DNA of 64,000 bases. Source: Carettochelys insculpta (lineage: Eukaryota; Chordata; Testudines; Carettochelyidae). The stretch lies in contig NC_134137.1 of assembly GCF_033958435.1 (NCBI RefSeq), forward strand, positions 176,589,501-176,653,500, written 5' to 3'. Below are positions 45,601 to 57,770 of the stretch, piece after piece. The notes under the pieces are model-generated. The model was not told the DNA's origin. It ran no database searches and saw only the letters and a list, made by a program, of their open reading frames with translations. Position numbers and translations under genes: made by a program. Within the stretch, counting starts at the first letter, position 1, and every line of letters begins with the position of its first letter.

Positions 45601-47510
45601 CCTGTCAGCGAGCCTGCTTCATTCACTCTGAAACAGAGTGTAAATAACGTGAGAAATGCCAGGAAAGGGTTTTTCATGTCTTCATACTATGGAAGACTGT
45701 GCGTATTCTAGTCAAACAATAATCTAATTTGAGTGATCCTAATATGGTATGCCTGGCATACTAACATGTCCAGTATCTTGCAGTCTGCTGCACATGAAAA
45801 TTATTGACTATTCTGTTAAATAGATGGGAGCACAGAAGCACAAAGCCATATGAATTTGTGAATGAATTGTGTGCACATCCATGTTTGAGCTGCAGTGAAC
45901 AAAATGGACTGTAGATCCTGGCAAATCAGGAAGAATCCACCATTGGACAGCAAATTACTGACAACTTCAAACCCACCCATGAAGGCTTCAGAATGGCTCA
46001 GACCACCAACAGCATTGTCATGTGAAAGCCAAACCTCCACACAGTCTGACAACTGATGCATTGTTTTACAAAAGAAATTCATATGGATCTATATTCAAAG
46101 GGGTCAGTTGATTTGACCTCTGAAATAACAGTGGTCTCACCTTGAGAAGAGGGACCGGGCCAGCAAGACGCAGAAGTCAACTAATTTCAGGAGACAACCA
46201 AAAAAATGGGCAAGTAGAGGGATGGGTTTAGAGGAACAGTAACGGGGAGCCAGAGCTGAACCAAGTGCAAAGGACCTTGAACAATGGCCATTGCTCTGAG
46301 AATGTGCTGAGTGAGTCAGTGCTGTGCAGAGAAATTCACTTCAAATATGCATTATGTATGAGTTCCCAAAAAACAGCCCTGCAAGTAGGAAGAGTTACTT
46401 GCTGTCAGGTTTCCTCATTCTGGACTGCGAGACAATCAACTTGACCAGTGCCAAAAAGAGGCTGAAAAAGTTTCCTAGAAGAGGGACTCTTGACGGCAAG
46501 CAGCAGCAGTGCAAGATATCTCCATACTGCCTCATACAACCTGTCTCAACCCAGCACCTGAACATGAGAAGATATTTCAAGGTCTATTTCTATTCCAGCC
46601 ACTGGCCTCTTTCCTGAGACCACCAGAAAGGCTGCCAGTGACTAACATGCATAGTGATGTTTTTAGTATGTAAATATATGACCATTGGACCTCCAGTATT
46701 AAAACAATTTCACACAGACTACCAAAGAGCAACCAGATAGTAACTACTTTTGATCATTACATGGATTTGAACCAGTGATTACTGGTAAAAAGCTTTACAG
46801 CCTGTTCCTTAAGCCTTCTTTTTCTCTCACTAACAGCACTGTACATTATGTATTACATTAGTGGGGAAGGACATTTAAAAATATCTTGTTGCTTAGTAGT
46901 AATAAATAACTCAATAAACTGACAAACCCTAGACACAGACTGTTTATATTTTACAGCAAGAGGGCAACTTCACACTGCCTACTTCTGCTAATGCAACACT
47001 TCTGTAAATGCCTTTTTTTAAATTGGTGCGCTAGAATTTAGGTGGGAAACTCCATAAAAATCGCACGTTGATTTTACTATGTGAAATTTGAGCCAGTCCT
47101 GTCTTAGTATACTTTTTAATATTAGCCCATTTACAGGGCCAGACCAGTTCTAAGACTTCTTCTGCCCTAAATAAGTCATCAAGTATTTATTCTTTACTGG
47201 TCCTCAGTCACCCAAAAAGTACTACTTACAGTTTCTTTTGATGCTCTATGCGACCACTTGTTCTGCCTCGCTTGTAGAGCTGGCCCTACCTCCTTACCTA
47301 CCATTTGCAACAGAATTAATGTGAGATTCAGGATTTTCCTGTCCCTATAATTACCTAACCTGCACCTGTCTCAATGCCTTTTGCAGTACACAGCAAGTGA
47401 ACACACAAAAAGATAAACCAAAAGTTAAAAACATACAAGTGGAATTTTAGATGCTTACATTCAGCAGGATTAGAGCAGGCTGGAGCAGGCATGTTGCAGC
47501 AATGTGTGGG
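45601..47510. other. No recognisable feature
   Basis: Mixed-composition sequence with short ORFs and no recognisable family. Confidence 0.4.
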
Positions 47511-47512
47511 AG

Positions 47513-47552
47513 GCTGGCTGCCTGCCTGCCTGCCTGCTTTCCTTCCTTCCTT
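47513..47552. repeat. (CTGC)n(CTTC)n microsatellite
   Basis: GGCTGCCTGCCTGCCTGCCT followed by GCTTTCCTTCCTTCCTTC. Two adjoining tetranucleotide repeats. Confidence 0.9.
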
Positions 47553-50500
47553 CACACAGTGGCTATACAATTCAACTGTTCTAATGTAAGATATTCATGC
47601 TGAGTGACAGATTGTCATGCCCTAGGAAACCTGAACAGACCCATTAGGGTGGTGGAGCTTCTGTCTGTGGTCATTTGGCCTCATTGTTTATTTACCTCTA
47701 TTTATGAGTCTTCTGCCTTTTAATAAGAGCTGAGCTCAGGGAAAGAGAAGATTAGCTTTTCAGTTTCAAAAACATCACTACTTTTAATGGATACTAAATG
47801 ATAAATTCTGTTAACCAGAAGGGCAAGTGGAGGGATAGAATCTTTCTCACTTTGGTCCTATAAACACATTGATTATATATGAAATCCCGGTCCTATTGAA
47901 GTCAAAAGACAAAACTATCATTGACTGTGACAGAAGCAAAATTTCATCCAGTCTGTGTATATGGATCTTATATATCACAGCTGCTTATTCACAGATATCC
48001 AAAGGCCATTATTAAGACTGCCCACAGTATCAAAAAGCATGTGGGAATATAGCAAAGATTTCTCCATCATTTGAATCTGGCTGTCTGGTTGAAATCAGCT
48101 GCTGCTCAGCAGAGTATGTATTCTAATTTAGACATACAGACTTAATTGAATTTTTAAATTGCACATGCTTGAGCCACTAAGTGCCTTTTTTAAGTATTCT
48201 TAGCCCTTTCCAGGATTATAATCCACTGAAAAAAGATGAAAGTGGGAGTGCATTGGTATCTCTTTTATTAAATCTCATCAGGTACTGAGCTCTAACTAGC
48301 CTTCACATTAGAAATTAAACCTCACAACATTCCTGAGTATGTTTCCATTGTGCATACTGTAGAAAAGCAAAATGAGTTTGAGTGTGGTGGCGGGATTGTT
48401 GTTTTGGGGGAGGTCTCTCTACCTTAGAGGTGAGCAGTTTGTACTTAAAATTGTGACAATTTCTATAGGTCTCTTTCTCAGGGGAAGTTTCCAGCATGAA
48501 AACTGATGAGGTTTTTGGTTGTGTGGAGTGTGGGTTTTCTTTTTTTTTTTTTGTAAACCAGAAATACCACTTAGCATGTACATTTGGTGATGTACACTTT
48601 CCCAATGCATCCATTTCTTCATTCTGACATCTCTATGGCATCCTGCACATGAATTCTATTAAATTCAAGTGGCCATTGCTTTTTGCCTCTGCACAATCTG
48701 GCATGGGAAGGTTCCCAGAATATGTAAGCCATTTAGCTCCACTGACATCTGCAGAATTATAACAATTTACACCGAGAGTCTCATCCTTGGCATGCGATAT
48801 TGCTATTTTTTAGATTTGATGTGTATCCTACTGGACAGTATACATTACATTTGAGAATGCTTGCATTACATTATAGGTAGGACCAGTTCAAGGATAACAG
48901 TGGTATTTCTAAGTTTTAGGCTTTGAACAATCAAATTTTTACCTCTCACCCATCTAGGTTTCTATTTAGAATAAGAATTCTGATGTGCATTGTCATAAAA
49001 CTCTTCATTGGTTCCAGTAGCTTTTCCAACTGCAGTCTCTCTCTTACACCTTCCCTTTGCCTGCAGAATCATTACATGTGTTATCTATTCCCACTGCCTT
49101 TATTTTCCTCTATTTTTCTCATACAATCTGCCAATTTTGCCCCTTCCAAACCACTGAAACTGCTCTCAACAAGTTTACAGTTTAAACCATTCTGGTCCAG
49201 TCTTAAAAGAGCCTAGTCTTGTCCTCGATTCTTCTACTGTTTTCAACACGCAGCATTACTCTGTCATCTTTTGGCTTCCTCGACCCAGTAATCTGATTTT
49301 TTTCTACCTCTCTTATTTCTTCCTCGGCCTCCACTCATGTCTCTGCTCCCCGTCAGTGGCCCTTTGCTCATCCTTTTTCTTCTCCTACACATCATCCTTG
49401 ATCAGCCTTCTCCATTCTCCATTATGTTCTTATTAGTTTAAGCATTTCAGGTTCAATTTTAAAAAACAATTCAGCTTCAAATGTTACATTTGTGAAGAAA
49501 CCACCCAAATACCAATCAATAGAGTGGCCTCCTCCTGAGTCTGAAAAAGGCCAGAAAAATATTAAAGAATTGTGAACTGTCCCCTCTGCAGACCAGACGG
49601 ATGCTGACTCTGTAGTCTACAAACTATCATTTACATGTTGGCATTATTCTTGTAAGTTGTACAAAAGCAACTGGGGCAATAACCAAGGAGAAGCAGCCCA
49701 TTGTTCTAGGCACTATATAATCATGCCATTCTTGCTCCGATTCGAGATGTTCAGGCTTGATTTATGACAAGAGAAAAACAGGTGGCTCAAACAGGCAAGG
49801 GCACAGTGATGGAAGTGGACAAAGTAACAGTAAATCAAGACAGGTTTTGCATAATAAACAGTAGTATTAGCTCACCATCTGCCTGGCTATTAACCCTTTG
49901 ACTTTATGGAGTGGCTCAGCTGCTGCACTCTCAAATACAGTTGTAGGACTGGAATAGCTTCACAGGACCCTGATTTTTTCACGGCCTTGCATAGTCACTG
50001 ACACCTGTGCAAAGTGAGTGTAAAGCACTGCTGTGGTATAGGGCAGATAATTCTGATTTAGAAGCACTTTACATCACTTTGCATGCGTATAAATATCAGC
50101 GTTTAAAATACCCACCTTAAAATCGGCAGATAACACATGGGGAGGTGGGGACATCCACCACAGGGAAAGGGAAAATGAGGATGGGGAGAAAGACAAGCTG
50201 TCCCATCACTGATAAAAGTCTATATCCCTCTTCCATTGGCTCTGCCACCCACCGTGCCCAAATCAAGGGACATTCTCCAAGTATTCTACATCCTGGAGCT
50301 TATGAAAAATGTCCAGCATCTAATGGCAGCTGAAGCTGCACGGCTCTGTGCCTTGGAGGTATTCAGAAGTATGGTATCACCTAACTGGTATACACACTGC
50401 TGGGAGCTCCTACCATTGGCGCTTCCCCCCACAACTGGCTTTACCTGGAACAACTCATGCTCCTGAAGTACACAAGGTCCCCGAAGCCCATAAACAGCTT

Positions 50501-51535
50501 TCTTCACTCACTCTCACTCAGCTCCGGCAGGGAAGAAATCAGTTCTATTCCTGCCCACTCCCTCACATAATCTGTACCTCCTTCATCCTGCCCTGTGCCT
50601 CCACACCACAACCCCATACAAAACTGAAATTGCTCAGCTGAAGAAGGAGGCCAATCACCACACACATCATACATGGTTAAAACAGACACACAGAAGAATC
50701 ACAGGAGTCTCTCAGCTAAGAGTAATGGCAAACTATGGACTGATCATATCCCACCAGACATACTGAGGAACCCTCTGGGACCTGACCAATGTGCTCTAGG
50801 AGGGCCACACATAAGAAGGGGTAAGTAGAAGTGAGCTGACATATACCCATATCCTGTTGCTCATTTCCCACCATCACAGACTCCACAACAGCCATTTCTT
50901 TGTTTTGAAACTTCTGGACGTCCATCCCTCCTTCTCTCCACTTCCCTGACCCCAGTACAGGTGACACCATCAGCAGGTTGCCAAGAAACCATGCAACAGG
51001 TCCAAACTCAGCATGGCATGCAACCAATCCCTTGCATCAGAGAGAGGTGGCAAATGTCAGGGAATGCTGGAATGAGGTAACTAAACATGTCACAGTCAGA
51101 CCTAGGAAATCCAAGAGGAGGCTGATATCTGGCAGCCAGACTAGGAGCTCACTTTGGATCAGGAACTGCAGACAGGAACACCTGTGTCTATGAGGTCACA
51201 TCTATAGCTGCTCATTTTGAACAGTTGATAATAGATGAAGTCCCTGTTCAATTTGGCTAGCACCCAAGCACCAAGGCAAGTACTAGCTCAGGGACTGAAA
51301 GAGAAACCCGAGGATACCTGAGGGAAGGGCAAGCAGAGCATAGGCAAAGAAGGGCCAATTTTAAACCTGCCAAAAATGAGGCTATCTACCAGTTCACAAT
51401 TGCCAATGCTGAGATACCAATAGGTCCTAGAGCAGTAAGGACATGCACCTGTGCTATGGACAGGCTGTGGGAAGAGCGGAGGAACCGAATCTGCTCCTTA
51501 GGAAGACACAAGTGGGGAATCAAGGACACTCTATA
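47553..51535. other. No recognisable feature
   Basis: 4 kb without a recognised repeat or exon; the second half (50.1-51.4 kb) is somewhat GC-richer. ORFs are short and unassigned. Confidence 0.4.
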
Positions 51536-51960
51536 GGCTGTGTCTACACTACAGAGTTCTTTTGAAATAAGCTCTTCTGGAAGATCTCTTCTGAAAGAAC
51601 TTCTTTCAAAAGAGTGCATCCACACACAAAAAAGCAGATCAAAATAGTGATCTGTTCTTTCGAAAGAGAGCATCCACACAGCTCCCGCTCTTTCGAAAGA
51701 ACAGGTCAGAGATCGAAAATGAAGACCGCTCTTTCTAAAGAAAGCAGAGCATCTACGTGTTTCCTTTTGAAAGAAGATTTCAGAAGGGGGTGCTCTTCCT
51801 GAAATGGGAAAGAAAGAGTGGTTTCAAAAGGAACACCACATTCTTTTGATTTACTTTCAAAAGAATGCTTTCTTGTGTGTAGATATTCCATGGGCTCTTT
51901 TGAAAGAGCTCCCTTCTTTTGAAAAATCTTTTGAAAGAACTTGCTTGTGTAGACACAGCC
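51536..51960. mobile_element. 425-bp palindromic Harbinger-like MITE, TTTTGAAAG family
   Basis: Ends GGCTGTGTCTACACTACAG and (complement) GGCTGTGTCTACACAAGCAA. Arms contain many CTTTCGAAAG, CTTTTGAAAG and TTTCAAAAG words and ATCCACACA blocks. It is centred near 51748. Flanks ATA and AAT do not match, so the target duplication has decayed. A related copy is at 61374-61729. Confidence 0.8.
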
Positions 51961-54105
51961 AATGAGTGGAGATTTCATTGGGAGCAGAATAAGGCAGGCA
52001 TGCAAATGACTGCAAAGGGATGTAAGTTGCAAGAAAGCACGGAAGGCCCAACTCCTAGAACATCTGAGGGCGACAGGCTGGAACCATATGAAAGCTGGAA
52101 GCCACTTGAATACATCACCAGCAGTGCCATCAGTTGCACTATGACAGCTGCAAGAGGACACTGAAGTACACGGATTGGTCACATACATTTTAAAGGTTAT
52201 GGATCACAGTAGCCACATATTATAATCACTGACTCCACTGTCACTGGTTCTCCACAGGACCACAGGCACCCTGACCCACCCACAGCATTTGCGCTGCACA
52301 TATAAAATATCACGTTTTGATGCGCTGTGGAATCCATTTTCCTTTTTTTTTTTCTTACATCAGTTTAAAGTCAACAGACACCTGCTGCTGATCTAGAACA
52401 CTTCTTGTAGGAGTCACTCCCAAATCCTACTCCACCTGCAGGCCACGGACTCTTTCCTCAGGTCACATGCTCATCTTGATGCCAGCAAAGCCTCTCCTTG
52501 GCGATCACAGCCTGGCTTTTTCTCCTTCTCCTCCTCCTCCTCTTCCACTTCCCCTGCTCTGCATGTGGCCCCTCAGAAGGAAACCCCCATTACATAGCAA
52601 TATTTATGCAATATACCACACACCAGAGAGCTCTTGCACATCTTTCCAGGGCTGCCCAGTAGCATACTGCTAGAGGCATGAAGTTATATCCACTATAGCT
52701 GTAAGGTGCTGCAGACACTCCCTGTCAGCAACCAAGTGGTGGCATGAGCAGGATTATATTGCATTTCTGCCTGGGTGGTGGGAGTCCCAATGGAGGTGAG
52801 GTGCCATGGCTGGCAGAGATATTCTTTGTCATGTCATGTTTTGGTCAAGGGCAATAGAGGAACCTGTGGAGTGTGGTAATAGGTGGGAGTGAGGGCGGGG
52901 AACTAGAGCCAGACCATGAGAGGACAGGTTTATGGCATCACCTCCGTAAGTGAGTCAGGGGAATCCTGCTCCATCCAGAACCAATTTCTTCATGGCTTCC
53001 TTACTGCCACAAAAGAAGACCAGAATCACAAACTGAATTTTGCTACTAGGAATTCTACTGGTGATAAGCATTGTTATTGTATCGGATTTCGTGTGAGTCA
53101 GGAGTGGAAAAAGTGATGCAGCTGGCACATCACTGATCTTGCATACTGGGTCCAAGAAACTCAGAGGCTAATTTAATGCTTGTATGTGCTCATGCTGAGT
53201 TCATTTTACTTTAGTCAGACTATGCAAGAAAAAAATCCAAGTGTATTTATAAATATAGGACGAATGCCATCTTTATGTAAAATGTCAGGATTTTGAACTA
53301 CTAGCACATTATGCAGTATTGCTTTATGACTGACAGAAACCAATAAGTTCCTTTTGCATTACCCCATTTGCACGTTAATTAAACAGAAATGCAATCATGT
53401 TTGTATTCATGTCTTATTGGAATTATTTGCTTTAATTAAAACTCCTCTTGCAGCTTTGGGTAAGATTCTTCATTTCAGCCATATGTTTCCTGATTCACCA
53501 TACTCAAGGTATGTATGCCTACATGGCTGGAGAGGAATAATACCTTTATGTCTGCTCTTCCAATGCATTCATCATTCCTTTTATAAATTGTCTGTGAATC
53601 TGGGTTGCTGCTCACAATGGCCTTAGGAAAATCTTTCTTTTCTTTTGCCCATTGTCCAAACCATCACCTACCCACATTATTATTACATAAGGGACAGGGA
53701 AGTGTGTTTTTGTGCTCAGAGGATTTGTCTGATCTTTCTTCTGGGACAGTGTTTGCTCACCTGAGAAACAGCAAAGTGATCAGCCTCCCAAAATCCATGA
53801 ATCTCAGAGAATCAGACTGAGGCCTATGACTCCATGCTACCACCTGGACCCCCAAGGGAAGAGCAGCAAGGTTCCTGCTCAAACAGGGTCGATCCAAAGC
53901 CTGTCAGCGAAGAGACTCCTGTTTACTTCCAGGGGAGCTGCTGTTCAGCACTTTTTTTTAAAATCAGGCCACTTATTCAGTTGCCCACATATGGGTTTAG
54001 GCTCCTGCTCTTAAATCTCGGGCTGTGTTTTTAATTGTTTGTCAGGAGGCATGTCTGTTTTTACACGCCTACAGAAAAATTAAACAACAATCTTTTTTTT
54101 TTTCC
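51961..54105. other. No recognisable feature
   Basis: Unassigned sequence, moderately GC-rich up to 53.1 kb. A CCGTAAGTGAGTC string at about 52943-52955 resembles a splice donor, but no exon with a recognisable product precedes it. Confidence 0.4.
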
Positions 54106-54107
54106 AC

Positions 54108-54575
54108 TAGAAGTATTGTTTTAGCCATGTTGGTTTCAGGATATGAGAGAGAGAGAATGTGGGTGAGGTAGTATCTTTTATTGGACCAACTTCTGTTGTT
54201 GGAAGGAACAAGCTTTAAAGTTTCACAGAGCTCTTCTTCAGGCTCGGAGAAGCTAACGAGAATGTCATAACTAAAGAGAAGCTAGGACAGATTGTTGAAC
54301 ATAAGGGGTTCACCATGTTTTAGGAGAACAGTTAATATGAGGTGGGCATATGGCCATTACAACAACTTGTGATACACATGCTGCTGCCTACTAACCCTCC
54401 GTTGTCCTACAACTGCAGAAGTTTTAATTGCCCACTTCATTTTATGGGATCTCCGACAATATATGAACACCTTATGTTTAACAGTCTGTCCCAACTTGTG
54501 ACCAGTATGGTGTCCCTCTTCAGAGCTGAAGAAGATTCCTGTGAAGTTCAAAAGCTCACCCCTCCCCCAACAGAC
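54108..54575. mobile_element. Inverted PLE termini, interrupted by an RTE insertion
   Basis: The left half (54108-54360) is minus-strand. Its complement reads CCTGAAGAAGAGCTCTGTGA, then CCAACAACAGAAGTTGGTCC, then AATAAAAGATACTACCTCAC. The right half (about 54395-54575) is plus-strand and ordered the same way: AACAGTCTGTCCCAACTTGT, then GCTGAAGAAGATTCCTGTGA, then CCCCCAACAGAC. At 54575 the PLE breaks off where a LINE has inserted and it resumes at 57716. Both halves carry the CTGAAGA box of the hammerhead-like core. Confidence 0.75.
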
Positions 54576-54599
54576 ATTCATCATCATCAATAACCGTGG

Positions 54600-56280
54600 G
54601 CTCAGCACCCGTTGGTGTCTGATGCCTCTCTCACTATTTCCTTCCATCTTTCCCTGTCCAGTGCGGAGTGGCTTAGTTTCTGCAGACTATCTCTGCACCA
54701 ATCTACTATATCACCTATCCATTCTCTGTGGGGTCTCCCTCTCCTATTCGAACCATCCATTATGCTGAATCCTAGGGTTTTGATTTTTCATTCGTCATTC
54801 ATTCTGCAAACAAGCCTAAATAGTTGTAGCTTCCGTTTTATAACCTTCTGCAGCAGGTTCTTTTTCAGCTGTATCTTCCTATATAATTCCTCATTGGTGA
54901 CCTTCTGCATCCATCCTATTCTCAGAATCTTTCTATAACAACTCCTTTCGAATGCCAATATTCTTCTTTTCGAATCTTTCATTATCATCCATGTCTGACA
55001 TCTGTACAACATGCTGCTGAATACACAGGTTTTCATAATGCTCAGCTTCCTTCTTAAACTAATTGCTTTGCTTTTCCAGATCTTATCCATCACCTTCAAA
55101 CTCGCTCTTGCTTTCGCTATTCTAGTTGCTATTTCCTTCTTACGGTCTAGATCATATGCTATGTTGCTCCTCAGATATGTGAACTTCTCTACATTATCTA
55201 GTTCAATACCATCAACACTGATCTTCCTTCCTGTTTCCTTATCTCCAAATATCATTGTTTTTGTTTTATCAATGTTTATAATCAGTCCGTACCGCTTCCC
55301 TTCTTTGTTTAACACCTGCACCATTTTCGCTAGCTTCTCCTTATCTTCCTCAACGATAACTGTATCATCCACAAACCTCAAGTTGTTAATTCTTTTCCCA
55401 TGCACAAATATCCCTTCTACCTCATCCTTGATCTTGTCCATTGCTCTCTCCAGATGTGCAATGAAGATACTTGGTGATTTTGGATCTCCTTGTCTTGTAC
55501 CTCTACTTGTTTTAAACCAACTTCACAACTCCCCACATGTTCTCACTGCTGCCTCCGCATTATCATTGATATCCTTCAACAACCGTATCAGTCTGCTATC
55601 CACTCCGTATGACTCCGACACCGCCCAAGTCACTTTCTGATCTATACTGTCAAATACCTTTTGAAAATCGATGAAGCAAGTGTATACATTTTTGTTCTTT
55701 CGTCAAGCTTTCTCTGCTATCAGTCTTGGTGCCAATGTCTGCTGTATGGTACCTCTATCTTTTCTGAACCCGGCTTGGTCATCTGCTATATGTTCTTCTA
55801 TCTGCTATCTTAATCTCCCAGTCGGTATCATCATCAGCACCTTACCTAGATGACTCATCTGTAGTTCTTGCACTTCAATGTCCTTCCTTTCTTGGGTACT
55901 GTCACTACCACAGATCTTGTCCATTCCTTAGGCGCCTTCCCTTCTTTTCATGCTATATTACATAGTCAGTGTATTTCCTGAATCATGCTTTCTCCACCAT
56001 ATTTGATCATCTCTCCCATGATCTTATCTTTTCTCGGGCTCTTGTTCTTTAGTTGTTTCACTGCTTCTTCTACTTCCTCCTTCGAAATATCGGTCTCGCC
56101 CTCAATGCTCAGAGGAGATATCTCTTTCAGTTCTTCAATCAGTCTCTCTAGACATTCGGATCCAACTGTGCTTTGTATAGATTGGTGCAATATCTCACCC
56201 ATCACTGCACAATCTTCTCCCTGTTCATGAGCACTTCCTCATTCTCATCTTTGATCGCCATCTGCTTTGCTCCATGCCAG
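54600..56280 (-). pseudogene. RTE reverse transcriptase and C-terminus (3' half)
   Basis: Minus-strand frames: 55966-56205 covers the start of RT (KEEVEEAVKQLKNKSPRKDK). 54788-55441 covers the palm onward, with GKRINNLRFVDDTVIVEED (FVDD at 55364-55375, where FADD is usual), YGLIINIDKTKTMIF, ISVDGIELDNVEKFTYLRSN, CVFSSMLYRCQTW and LQLFRLVCRMNDE. A shifted frame then gives RRGRPHREWIGDIVDW and ALDRERWKEIVREASDTNG toward 54600. The region 55450-55960 is frame-broken but still RT-derived. Order and wording fit RTE-type LINEs. Confidence 0.8.
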
Positions 56281-56484
56281 TCCCAAGCCTGATGGAGGAG
56301 GAGGGTTGGTCAGATGCATGTCGATGCGCTGACTGTCAAACAACAATACGAATGAAATCTGATGTCCGTACAACTAAATGATAAAAGATGCCAGCTCAGA
56401 TGTCCCCCAGATAAACAAGGTCCACCATACCAATCGAGTGATCAAGGTTGGGTCGATAAGTTGGCTACCGAAAGAAAATTACAG

Positions 56485-57715
56485 CTAACACATATGCTAT
56501 CCATTGGAACATGGAATGTCTGAACAGTGGGGGCAACTGGAAAATTAGAGCTGCTTCGGAAGGAGATGGAGAGATACCAAAGCGATATACTTGGACTGAC
56601 AGAGATTCGTTGGACAGCATCAGGAGAGATATGTGGTTGTGAAGTTACTTGGTTGGGAAACGAAACTAAGCATGAAGCGGGAGTTGGATTCCTTCTCAGC
56701 AAAACAGCTAAAAGAGCATTATTAGGATACAAACCAGAGAGTGCAAGAATGATGGTAGTGAGATTTGAAGCAAAACCGTTCAACATCTCAGTCATTCAGG
56801 TGTATGCAGCCATGTTGGACAGTACAGAGGAAGAGATTGGGCTATTCTATAAAGACGTGACAAGGACAGTTGAGGAGATACCAAAGATAGATGTGTCGAT
56901 CATCAGAGAAGATTGGAATGCAAAGGTTGGAACAGATAACAAAGGTTGGGAGAGAGTCATGGGAAGGTTTGGATATGGAGAAAGAAATGAACAAAGTGAG
57001 AAACGGCTAGAGTTTGCTACAGAGCACGAGATGGTGATCTGCAACACAAGATTCCAAAAAAAGCACTGTGGGAAGTGGACGTGGCGATCGAACGACAGGA
57101 AGTCCAAGAACATGATAGATATGATTTTGACAAGAAGATGGATAACATCAGTACAGCAGTGCCGAACTTTCCAAGGAGCGGATATAGACTCAGAACACAG
57201 TCTAGTGATTGCAAACATTAAGATAAAACTCAAAAGAAAATGTAAGACACAGTTTAAGAAAAGAAGTGACGTAGCAAGGCTATGTGTGGAAGAAATAGGG
57301 AATGCATACAGAACAGCGCTCGAAGAGAAGATTAAGAATATCGCCACAGAGAAAGACCTTGATAAGAGAGTTGCAGGGATAGCCATCGCTATAGAAGAGG
57401 CAACTGAGCAGACTGTTCCAGAGGAAGAAAAGATCAATAAGAAGTGGATTACCCAGGAGACACTGAAGTTGGTTCAAGAGAAGAGAGCGTTGAAGATCAG
57501 AAGGGATGTTTCTTAGATGGCAGAACAGCAATATAGGGTGAAATGCATTGAGGTAAGAAAAGCAGCCAGAAAGGACAAGGACAAATGGTTAGAGGAGCAA
57601 TGTGAAGATATAGAGAGGTATTACTGTGAATGTAAGACCAGGGAGGTGTACAAAACAATTAGGAATATTAACAGGAAATGGCAACCAAAGCAGATGGCGA
57701 TCAAAGATGAGAACG
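56485..57715 (+). pseudogene. RTE apurinic-type endonuclease half (inverted 5' part)
   Basis: The frame reads SIGTWNV, a TGA (56520-56522), then TVGATGKLELLRKEMERYQ and DILGLTEIRWTASGE. Later blocks are GVGFLLSKTAKRALLGYKPE, FNISVIQVYAAM, a GDWNAKVG-like block reading EDWNAKVGTDNKG, YGERNEQSEKRLEFA, WTWRSNDRKSKNMIDMILTR and GADIDSEHSLVIANI. The endonuclease catalytic E (TEIRW) and DWN are visible, but the final SDH is altered to SEH. A stop at 57514-57516 splits the linker, which continues to KQMAIKDENE at the inversion end. The approximately 210 bp before it is probably the element's 5' UTR. Confidence 0.85.
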
Positions 57716-57770
57716 AACAGACTTTGGTTCAACATAAAATATTATCTCACCAACTTTTATGTCAAATAGC
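57716..57770 (+). mobile_element. PLE terminus, continuation after the RTE insertion
   Basis: AACAGACTTTGGTTCAACAT, then AAAATATTATCTCACCAACT, corresponds to AACAGAAGTTGGTCCAATAA, then AAGATACTACCTCACCCACA, in the opposite arm of the same PLE pair. It therefore joins directly to 54575. Confidence 0.75.

Larger units (their letters stand above)
54576..57715 (-). mobile_element. RTE LINE with inverted 5' half (twin-primed insertion)
   Basis: A single 3.14-kb insertion. The 3' half lies on the minus strand (about 56268 down to 54576), ending in a GATGATGATGAAT tail. The 5' half lies inverted on the plus strand (about 56276-57715). The heptamer AACAGAC flanks both outer ends (54569-54575, 57716-57722). 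The interrupted PLE is continuous across the insertion. The two halves share an identical 27-nt overlap as an inverted repeat (56242-56268, 57687-57713), coding KQMAIKDE. This matches 5' inversion by twin priming during target-primed reverse transcription. Confidence 0.9.

Noticed and set aside
52916..53155. Possible exon next to CCGTAAGTGAGTC
   Set aside because: No acceptor, no recognisable peptide, and a single donor-like string is expected by chance.
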